Shown: positions 1 through 5,781 of the stretch, in pieces
Layout: every line of letters begins with the position of its first letter
Position numbering within the stretch: the first letter of the stretch is position 1
Source of the DNA: Actinomycetota bacterium
Lineage (GTDB): Bacteria > Actinomycetota > Acidimicrobiia > Acidimicrobiales > CADCSY01
Assembly: GCA_016178435.1 (NCBI GenBank)
Contig: JACOTK010000192.1
Coordinates: forward strand, 1 to 6,521
Direction of reading: 5' to 3'
Length of the DNA: 6,521 nt
Position numbers and translations under genes: made by a program
Notes under the pieces: model-generated
Told to the model about the DNA's origin: nothing
Databases searched by the model: none
What the model saw: the letters and a program-made list of their open reading frames with translations, nothing else

Positions 1-1605
1 CTGGTCGTGGGCATCGTCAACAACTACGCCTACCTGTCGTTCAACGTCGGCCCCACCCTCCTCTCCTGGCTGGAGGAGCACGAGCCGAGTGTGTACGCCC
101 GCATCCTGGAAGGTGATCGTGAGGGGGGAGGCGCCATTGCCCAGGCCTACAACCATGTGATCCTGCCGTTGGCAAACGAGCGCGACATCCGTACGCAGGT
201 GCGGTGGGGACTGGCCGATTTCGCCCACCGCTTCGATCGTCACGCGGAGGGCATGTGGCTTCCGGAAACCGCGGTCAACGAGGCAACCCTTGCCGTGCTC
301 GCCGAGGAGGGGGTTCGGTTCATCACGCTTGCCCCCCATCAGGGCGTGAGGATCCGTCCACTCGCCGCCACGTCGGCGGGACGAGCGGAGCGTGGGACGG
401 TCGGTGGGTGGACCGAGGTGCCGAACGGCTCCATCGACGTCCATCAACCCTATCGATGGGTGCATCCGACGAACCCGTCCCTGGGCCTGGACATCGTGTT
501 CTACGACGGCCCGTTCTCCCATGAGGTCGCGTTTGCCACCGGAACCATGACCGCGGAGGACCTTGCGGCTCGGGTGCGGGCCGGGAGCGTCGAGGGCGGC
601 ATGCTCTGCGTTGCCGCCGACGGCGAGACCTTCGGGCATCACCACCGGTTCACCGAGCGCTCCCTCGCCTATGCGCTGCCGGTTGCCGTTCCCCGGGACG
701 GGTTGCGGGTGGGCACGCTTGCCTCGGTGCTGCGCGACCACCAACCGACCTGGCAGGTCGAGGTTCAGGAGAGCTCGTGGTCGTGTGTGCACGGCGTGGG
801 GCGGTGGCAGAGCGACTGCGGCTGTTCCACCGGCGGCATGGAGGGTGCGAACCAGGCCTGGCGCCGGCCGTTGCGCGACGCGCTCGATCTGTTGCGTGAC
901 CGCGGCATCGAGGTGTTCGAACGCCGCGGCGCCAAGGTGCTCACCGATCCGTGGGCGGCACGGGACGCCTACATCCAGGTGGTGCTCGGGGCATGTGATC
1001 GCGGCCGTTTCGTCGCCGAGCACGTCGTCGACGCCGGCGCCGACGTGGTGAAGGCGCACGAAGCGCTGATCCTCCTGGAGCACCAACGTCAGGCGATGTT
1101 GATGTACACCTCGTGTGGATGGTTCTTCTGGGATCTCGCCGGGCTCGAGACCGTGCAGATATTGCGCTATGCCGCCAAGTCCATGGACCTGCTCGTCGAG
1201 CTGGGTGAGGATCCTCGGTTGGAGGCATTCCTCGACGTGCTCGGCGAGGCGCAGAGCAACGTGGAGGCCGAGGGCAACGGACGTCAGGTGTGGGAGCAGC
1301 ACGTCATGAGCGCTCGGGTCGATGCGCAACGAGCGCTCGCCGTGCGTCATCTCGCCCAGAATCTGGGGATGAACCTCGATCTCGGTCAGGCGCAGGAGCT
1401 GGTCTACGAGGCGTTGATCAATGGCGAGGGCAGCCCCGAGCTTCGCTCACTCGGCGGCAGCGACGGATCATGCCCCTTCCCCCTCCAACCATTCAGCCCT
1501 CGACGATGCGGGCGAAGCGGCGCAGGTTGCCCGACCAGAGGGCGTGGAGGAGGGGCTTGGCAACGAAGGCGCCGACGGGTCCACCCAACCACAGCGGGAA
1601 GGTGA
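1..1605 (+). CDS. GH57-type glycoside hydrolase, DUF3536 family (5' partial)
   Basis: The reading frame is open from base 1, so the true start lies upstream. The first visible residues (LVVGIVNNYAYLSFNVGPTL) match a stretch that is internal in this family, and perhaps 80-100 residues are missing. Numbering from the GTG at base 7, the GH57-like signatures are EGMWLPET (81-88; Glu87 is the likely nucleophile) and ADGETFGHHH (204-213; Asp205 is the likely acid/base). The DUF3536 hallmarks SSWSCVHGVGRW and SDCGCS (257-274) and MYTSCGWFFWDLAGLETVQ (366-384) follow. GH57 enzymes act on alpha-1,4/1,6-glucans; the substrate of DUF3536 members is not established, and no signal peptide can be judged here. 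After about residue 475 the protein turns into an Arg/Gly/Pro-rich tail. Its last 113 bases lie antisense to the convergent SRPBCC gene, so the tail may not be conserved. Family assignment is strong; activity is inferred. Confidence 0.9.
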   Translation: MVVGIVNNYAYLSFNVGPTLLSWLEEHEPSVYARILEGDREGGGAIAQAYNHVILPLANERDIRTQVRWGLADFAHRFDRHAEGMWLPETAVNEATLAVLAEEGVRFITLAPHQGVRIRPLAATSAGRAERGTVGGWTEVPNGSIDVHQPYRWVHPTNPSLGLDIVFYDGPFSHEVAFATGTMTAEDLAARVRAGSVEGGMLCVAADGETFGHHHRFTERSLAYALPVAVPRDGLRVGTLASVLRDHQPTWQVEVQESSWSCVHGVGRWQSDCGCSTGGMEGANQAWRRPLRDALDLLRDRGIEVFERRGAKVLTDPWAARDAYIQVVLGACDRGRFVAEHVVDAGADVVKAHEALILLEHQRQAMLMYTSCGWFFWDLAGLETVQILRYAAKSMDLLVELGEDPRLEAFLDVLGEAQSNVEAEGNGRQVWEQHVMSARVDAQRALAVRHLAQNLGMNLDLGQAQELVYEALINGEGSPELRSLGGSDGSCPFPLQPFSPRRCGRSGAGCPTRGRGGGAWQRRRRRVHPTTAGR

Positions 1606-1930
1606 GCTGCTCGTCCCAGACGAGGCGGCTTCGGCGACGTCCCCGACGGCGGATGCGGAAGCGACCGTGACCGGTGACGATGCCGACGTGGTGGACCGCC
1701 ATCTCGTGTCCCGGGCGCCATGTGGTGACCTCCATGCGATCGGTCAGGCGAATCGGCCCGACCCGGGTGTCGCACGCAAATTCGGTGCCGACCCCGTGGC
1801 GTCGGGACGACTCGAAGCGGATCGCCTCGGCATCGGCCATCCACGTCACGTGCGACTCGATGTCCTCGAGCGCTGCCCACACCTCCCGAGGGGTTGCCCT
1901 GATGGTCCTGGCCACTCTGATGTGACTCAC
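1493..1930 (-). CDS. SRPBCC / polyketide cyclase-like small protein
   Basis: This 145-residue protein starts with GTG (complement of 1928-1930). The N terminus, IRVARTIRATPREVWAALED, is the typical first strand and helix of START/Bet v1-like (SRPBCC) domains of the polyketide cyclase/dehydrase type. A central set of strands follows (GTEFACDTRVGPIRLTDRME, then a Trp-rich strand), and a long C-terminal helix (GAFVAKPLLHALWSGNLRRF) closes the ligand cavity. Length and order fit a complete single domain. Such proteins bind hydrophobic ligands or lipids, and the ligand cannot be read from sequence. It lies 21 bases downstream of galT on the same strand and is probably cotranscribed with it. A GGGCGG stretch about 10 bases before the GTG is only a weak ribosome site. 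Its 3' end overlaps the convergent GH57 frame by 113 bases. The fold call is fairly sure; the role is unknown. Confidence 0.8.
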   Translation of the reverse strand: MSHIRVARTIRATPREVWAALEDIESHVTWMADAEAIRFESSRRHGVGTEFACDTRVGPIRLTDRMEVTTWRPGHEMAVHHVGIVTGHGRFRIRRRGRRRSRLVWDEQLTFPLWLGGPVGAFVAKPLLHALWSGNLRRFARIVEG

Positions 1931-1951
1931 GCGAGACTCGCCGCCCGAGGC

Positions 1952-2926
1952 TCAGGTGCGCCGGTTGAGCTCGATGGCGGCAGCCTCGGGGGGAACGACA
2001 TTGATGAGGACCCCGGTGCCCAACTCGAAGCCCGCGACCGTGGTGAGCTTGGGAATGACGTGGATGTGCCAGTGGTAGAGATTGTCGTGGTGGTGCGGGG
2101 CGGCGTGGAACACCACGTTGTAGGCAACGTCACCCAGGACCTTGCGCAGGCGTCGCAGGCTCGTGCGCAGCGCTCGTCCGACGGCCGAGAGGTCCTCGGT
2201 CGTGGAGCGATGGAGGTGGCTCTCGTGCGTGCGGGGCATGATCAACATCTCGAAGGGGCTGCCGCTCCAGTAGGGGGCGACAGCGACGACCAAATCGTCC
2301 TCGATCACGAGTCGATGCCCGGTGCTCACCTCTGCCTCGATCGTCGTGCACAACACGCAGCCGCCGGCGAAACGCTCGAATCCCGCCTCCTCGTCGGCGA
2401 TGCCCTTCGGGACGAACGGCATGGCCAGGAGCTGCGCATGGGGGTGGTGCACCGATGCGCCGGCCTCGCGGCCGTGGTTGATGATGGCCTGGGTGTAGCG
2501 CATGCCCGATTGGCCTACGTGCGCCTGGAAGCGGTCCCGTATCGCGATCATGGCCAGATCGATCTGCTCGGGCTCGAGGTCTGCCCATGCCGTCTCGTGG
2601 TCGGGGGAGACAACGACCACCTCATGGCTTCCCGTGGCCGGGGCCTCGGTGAAAACCGGGCCGAGGTGGATGGCGCTGAGCGAGCCCTTGCCCTCGAATG
2701 CCGGATACAGGTTGGGCACCACCCGAAGCTTCCAGGCGTCCTCGGGGCCGTAGACCTGCAGAGCCGGCGGGCAGGCCTCCTCGTTGCCAGGGCAGAAGGG
2801 ACAGGGGCGATCGGGGTCGGCCTCCACCGGCAGCGTGCGAGTGGTGAAGGCTGATGGACGAGCGGCGCGATCCAGGCTGATGGTGACCCACCGCCCGGCA
2901 AGAGGGTTGAGGCGAAGTTGACTCAT
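1952..2926 (-). CDS. galT: Galactose-1-phosphate uridylyltransferase (GalT, HIT superfamily)
   Basis: A 324-residue cytoplasmic enzyme that would exchange UDP between UDP-glucose and galactose-1-phosphate (Leloir pathway). The opening RLNPLAGRWVTIS is the GalT N-terminal signature. Cys42 and Cys45 in CPFCPGNE look like metal ligands. The active-site motif HHPHAQL has His163 as the predicted uridylylated nucleophile and Gln165 after it. The second HIT-like half contains YHWHIHVIP (His285, His287, His289), and a second Cys pair occurs in GCVLC. Length fits the compact bacterial GalT (about 320-350). I chose ATG at 2926. An in-frame TTG six bases upstream (2932) would add only two residues, and a -10-like hexamer sits just upstream of the ATG with no good Shine-Dalgarno. 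No galK or galE is visible. A related nucleotidyltransferase, such as an ADP-glucose phosphorylase-like enzyme of the same superfamily, cannot be excluded. Confidence 0.9.
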   Translation of the reverse strand: MSQLRLNPLAGRWVTISLDRAARPSAFTTRTLPVEADPDRPCPFCPGNEEACPPALQVYGPEDAWKLRVVPNLYPAFEGKGSLSAIHLGPVFTEAPATGSHEVVVVSPDHETAWADLEPEQIDLAMIAIRDRFQAHVGQSGMRYTQAIINHGREAGASVHHPHAQLLAMPFVPKGIADEEAGFERFAGGCVLCTTIEAEVSTGHRLVIEDDLVVAVAPYWSGSPFEMLIMPRTHESHLHRSTTEDLSAVGRALRTSLRRLRKVLGDVAYNVVFHAAPHHHDNLYHWHIHVIPKLTTVAGFELGTGVLINVVPPEAAAIELNRRT

Positions 2927-2934
2927 TGGCAAAG

Positions 2935-2940
2935 ACGCTA
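2935..2940 (-). promoter_or_regulatory. Candidate -10 hexamer for galT, leaderless
   Basis: Read on the minus strand the hexamer is TAGCGT, which fits the actinobacterial TANNNT -10 pattern. It ends 8 bases before the galT ATG at 2926, so transcription would begin at or within a base or two of the start codon. No strong Shine-Dalgarno sequence lies between, which agrees with a leaderless message. No recognisable -35 was found at the usual distance. This is inferred from pattern and position only. Confidence 0.4.
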
Positions 2941-3030
2941 TCGCCTCGGGTGACCGGCGACGATCATCTCGGGTCGGACGATCCTCGGGCCCAGGTCCGC
3001 CTCATCACTCGTATGGTCTCGGTGGTTCGT

Positions 3031-3036
3031 TAGCAT
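3031..3036 (+). promoter_or_regulatory. Candidate -10 hexamer for the MoxR operon, leaderless
   Basis: TAGCAT matches TANNNT and four of six positions of TATAAT. It ends 6 bases before the GTG at 3043, so the predicted transcription start coincides with the first base of the start codon. There is no Shine-Dalgarno between it and the GTG, and no clear -35. It is the only promoter-like site seen ahead of the four-gene rightward operon. It supports the GTG over the later in-frame ATG at 3088. Confidence 0.45.
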
Positions 3037-3042
3037 CCGGAC

Positions 3043-3969
3043 GTGGCTCAGTCCCTCCATGCTCGCAGCGAGGCGCCGCTGCACCCGATGACGGTGGCCG
3101 ATCTGTTGGATGGATCGTTCCGATTGCTGCGGAACCATGCCCGCGTCGTCTTCCCGGCGGCCGCCGTCTTCATCGTCCCTGCGCAGCTCCTGAGCTTTGC
3201 CGCCAACGTCCGTTCGGGTGTTCCCGAGGACTTCGGGGTGGGTGGGACGGCGTTCGCAGGCCTCGCATCAACCGGTTCGGGTTCCTCGGTGGATGTCGCG
3301 TTCGCCGTGGTGGCGATGCTCCTGGGCCTGTTGTCGGTCGCGCTGATCGGCGGGGTCGCGTGTCAGGTCGTCATCGCCTCTCACGACGGCCATGATCTGT
3401 CGCTCTCGGGGGTGTTGCGTCGGGTGCGGCAGAAGGGCTGGGCGCTGCTCGGGGGATGGCTGCTCGTCCACCTGTTGGAGGCCTCCGGATTCCTCGTCTT
3501 CGCAGCGCCGGCGCTCGCCGCATGGGCCGGGGGAGGCGACACGCTTGCCCTCGTCCTGTTGGGAATCGGCTTCGTGCTCCTGGTCCCGATCGGTTTCGTG
3601 GTGATGACCCTCTCGGTGGCGGTGGCCCCGTGTGTGGTGAGCGAGGATCTCGGTCCGGTGACGTCGATCCGTCGCTCCTGGCGACTCATGCGCCGTCGCT
3701 TCTGGCCTGTGGCAGGCGTTGCCCTGCTGGCAGGCCTGATCGGCTCGATCGTCGCTCAGATCCTGGCCGCCGTCCCGGCAACGATCGGGTATGCACTCGG
3801 CGGCGTGGGCGGGTGGGTGCTGATCACGGCGTCGACCATCATCACGATGTTGATCACCCAGCCGTTCGTGGCCTTTGTGGCCACGCTGCAGTACCTCGAC
3901 GGTCGGATTCGCACCGAGGGCCTCGATCTCCAGATCATCGCTGATCGTCTCCTGGCAGAAGAGGCATGA
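3043..3969 (+). CDS. Six-TM membrane protein, GPDPase membrane-domain-like
   Basis: A 308-residue integral membrane protein with about six hydrophobic segments (roughly 34-54, 84-111, 133-161, 167-195, 220-247 and 252-281). The cytoplasmic N terminus carries PMTVADLLDGSFRLLRNH. The loop VSEDLGPVTSIRRSWRLMRR lies before the fifth segment, and the C terminus has YLDGRIRTEGLDLQ. These three stretches resemble proteins annotated as the membrane domain of glycerophosphodiester phosphodiesterase, but no catalytic phosphodiesterase domain is present. That makes it a membrane component of unknown function rather than an enzyme. It is first in the operon, 7 bases before the DUF4129-like gene, and is often found beside MoxR/DUF4129 clusters in actinobacteria. 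The start is GTG with a -10-like hexamer immediately upstream; an alternative ATG at 3088 would trim 15 residues. Membrane topology is certain, the family name fairly so. Confidence 0.8.
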   Translation: MAQSLHARSEAPLHPMTVADLLDGSFRLLRNHARVVFPAAAVFIVPAQLLSFAANVRSGVPEDFGVGGTAFAGLASTGSGSSVDVAFAVVAMLLGLLSVALIGGVACQVVIASHDGHDLSLSGVLRRVRQKGWALLGGWLLVHLLEASGFLVFAAPALAAWAGGGDTLALVLLGIGFVLLVPIGFVVMTLSVAVAPCVVSEDLGPVTSIRRSWRLMRRRFWPVAGVALLAGLIGSIVAQILAAVPATIGYALGGVGGWVLITASTIITMLITQPFVAFVATLQYLDGRIRTEGLDLQIIADRLLAEEA

Positions 3970-3976
3970 CCCGCAC

Positions 3977-4651
3977 GTGAGCGACGAACCACTTCCGATC
4001 CCCGAGCACAGCGCTCGGGAGGCGCGCGACAGGCTTGTGGAGATCCTCTCCCGCAAGGAGTTCCGCCCACGCTCGAAATCGCTTGTCGAGCGATTCGCGA
4101 ACTGGGTGGGTGACGTCCTCGATCGATTGTTCAGCCCCTTTTCCAGGCCCTCCGTCGGAAGCCTCTCGGCGCTGGATTGGGTGGCGACAGCGGTGTTGGC
4201 CGCGCTCGTCGTCGTCGTTGTCATCCGATTGACACGCACGATGCGATCCGGCGCCGGCCGTCGTCGAGAGCCGAGCGCGCCCCTGGTGACGAAGCGGACC
4301 GCACGGGCGTGGCGCCGGGAGGCCGAGGACCATGAGCGCACAGGCGCCTGGCGCCAGGCGTTGCGATGCCGCTATCGGGCACTGCTGGCGGAGTTGATCG
4401 ACCGCAGCGTGGTGGCCGACGTCGCCGGCCGCACGGCAGGCGAGTACCGGGCGGAGGCCCGCCGGCGTCTGCCGAGCCTCGGGGAGCCCTTCTCCGGAGC
4501 CACCGACCTGTTCGAGGCTGCCTGGTACGGCAACGAAGCCGTCGGGCCCGATGAGGCACGTCGCTTCCAGGCATTGGCCGACGAGGCGCTTGCCGTTGCC
4601 GGCCCGGGCATGGGTCGGGCCGACGGCGAACCGGGGCGGCCCCCGACATGA
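3977..4651 (+). CDS. DUF4129-domain single-TM protein
   Basis: A 224-residue protein. The N-terminal part (1-63) contains SAREARDRLVEILSRKEFRP, a typical lead-in of this family. One membrane segment follows (about 65-87, a Val/Ala-rich run), then a basic stretch and a helical C-terminal domain (about 105-205). That domain includes WRQALRCRYRALLAELIDR, GRTAGEYRAE and DLFEAAWYGNEAVGPDEARR, which are characteristic of DUF4129, also seen as the C-terminal part of some transglutaminase-like proteins. The frame extends further upstream into the preceding gene. I chose GTG at 3977 because it follows that gene's stop by 7 bases, has GAAGAGG about 12 bases before it, and gives the usual N terminus. 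The stop overlaps the next gene by 4 bases (ATGA), suggesting coupled translation. Molecular function is unknown; the operon links it to the MoxR ATPase. Confidence 0.85.
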   Translation: MSDEPLPIPEHSAREARDRLVEILSRKEFRPRSKSLVERFANWVGDVLDRLFSPFSRPSVGSLSALDWVATAVLAALVVVVVIRLTRTMRSGAGRRREPSAPLVTKRTARAWRREAEDHERTGAWRQALRCRYRALLAELIDRSVVADVAGRTAGEYRAEARRRLPSLGEPFSGATDLFEAAWYGNEAVGPDEARRFQALADEALAVAGPGMGRADGEPGRPPT

Positions 4652-5781
4652 GCACACCCGTCATGAGGACGGCGACCGGTGGGGGCACGCGGGCCTCCTC
4701 ACGCCGGGGCAGGTTCGGCGTCCTCGTGGTCGGCGCGATCGTGCTCGTCGTCGCCGTGATCGCGGTGATCGCGCCCTCCGGCTTCGACGAGGGCAGGTAC
4801 CTCGACCCGTCCTCCTCGAGACCCGGGGGGACCAAGGCCCTGGTGCTGTTGTTGGAGGGACTGGGGGCACAGGTGGAGGTGGTCCATGATCTGCCCCTCG
4901 AGGACCATGACGTCGCACTGGTGCTCGAGGACCGTCTGGGCGATGCGGAGCGCGACTCGATGCACGCCTGGGTGAGCGGGGGCGGGACCCTGGTGGTGGC
5001 CGACACCCTTTCGCCGCTCAATCCCCACACCGCCTCGGTCAATGCGACTCCCGATGAGCCGGCGGACAGGAACTGCGACGTCGCCGCGCTCGCCGAGGTG
5101 AAGACGATGTCCGGAACCCTCGAGGTCCTCCACGCCGATGAAGTATCGGTGGCGTGTTTCGGCGACGGGGCCGAAGGACAGGTCGTCATAGGCCCCGTGG
5201 GTCGGGGGATGGTCGTGGCACTCGGTGGGCCCGAGCCGTTTACCAACGAGAACATCGACGACGAGGACAATGCCGTGCTCGTCGCAGCGCTGTTGGCGCC
5301 CAGGCCCGGCACGAAAGTGGCTCTGGTCGGCGCTGCCCGGGTGGGCGAGGGAGGCGAAACCATCCGTGATCTCCTTGGCGATCGCGTGCATCAGGGCCTC
5401 TTCCAGCTCGCGCTCGGGTTCCTCATCTACGTGCTCTGGCGTGCCCGTCGGTTGGGGGCTCCGGTCTCCGAGCCACTCCCGGTGGAGCCCGCGGCATCGG
5501 AGTTGGTGCGATCCATGGGGCGGCTCCTGCAGCAAGGCGAGACCCGCGAACAGGTGGGCCGCCTGCTCAACGACGACATGCGCCGCAGGTTGACTCGTCG
5601 TCTCAACCTTGAGCCGGGCCTCTCCACCCGGGAGCTCGCCGTTGTCGCCGCCGCACGAACCGGTCTGGCGGTCGAGCGTCTCGAGGCCGTTCTTGTTCCG
5701 TCACCACTCGAGACCGATCGCGACCTGGTCGCGCTCGGTGTCGCCATCGAACAAATTGACCGGGAGGTCCGCCATGTCTGA
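4648..5781 (+). CDS. DUF4350-domain membrane protein
   Basis: A 377-residue protein anchored by a membrane segment at about 23-42 and a second at about 249-264 (GLFQLALGFLIYVLWRARRL). Between them lies an extracytoplasmic alpha/beta domain that resembles DUF4350. SSSRPGGTKALVLLLEGLGA (56-75) begins it, the strand-loop SGGGTLVVAD (110-119) follows, and FTNENIDDEDNAVLVAALL (198-216) is near its end. After the second segment a cytoplasmic helical tail (265-377) starts with RLGAPVSEPLPVEPAASELV, a run conserved in this family. The domain looks like a glutamine-amidotransferase-type fold that may bind rather than catalyse; I see no catalytic Cys-His-Glu set. It starts at ATG 4648 inside the stop of the preceding gene, with GGGGCGG 8 bases upstream, and its end overlaps the MoxR start by 8 bases. 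It probably acts as a membrane partner of the ATPase. Its role is otherwise unknown. Confidence 0.85.
   Translation: MSTPVMRTATGGGTRASSRRGRFGVLVVGAIVLVVAVIAVIAPSGFDEGRYLDPSSSRPGGTKALVLLLEGLGAQVEVVHDLPLEDHDVALVLEDRLGDAERDSMHAWVSGGGTLVVADTLSPLNPHTASVNATPDEPADRNCDVAALAEVKTMSGTLEVLHADEVSVACFGDGAEGQVVIGPVGRGMVVALGGPEPFTNENIDDEDNAVLVAALLAPRPGTKVALVGAARVGEGGETIRDLLGDRVHQGLFQLALGFLIYVLWRARRLGAPVSEPLPVEPAASELVRSMGRLLQQGETREQVGRLLNDDMRRRLTRRLNLEPGLSTRELAVVAAARTGLAVERLEAVLVPSPLETDRDLVALGVAIEQIDREVRHV
5762..5767 (+). promoter_or_regulatory. Strong ribosome binding site deciding the MoxR start
   Basis: GGGAGG lies 6 bases before the ATG at 5774, within the end of the DUF4350 gene. It is the best Shine-Dalgarno match in the operon. 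It favours 5774 over internal GTG/ATG candidates at 5921 and 5924, where no comparable site is seen. This places the tandem repeat inside the protein rather than in untranslated leader. Confidence 0.7.

Noticed and set aside
1421..2854. 477-codon open frame on the + strand
   Set aside because: It lies antisense to the SRPBCC and galT genes, which carry clear family motifs. Its translation has no recognisable domain and fits a GC-rich shadow frame.
2945..2989. Three CTCGGG repeats as an operator
   Set aside because: Spacing is uneven (23 and 16 bases), the hexamer is common in DNA this GC-rich, and no symmetry supports a dimeric binding site.
3268..4341. 357-codon open frame on the minus strand
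   Set aside because: It is antisense to the six-TM and DUF4129 genes. Its product is His/Arg/Gln-rich with no domain pattern, typical of a complementary frame of hydrophobic GC-rich codons.
4221..5363. 380-codon open frame on the minus strand
   Set aside because: It is antisense to the DUF4129 and DUF4350 genes, with a Ser/Thr/Pro/Arg-rich product and no motif or supporting context.
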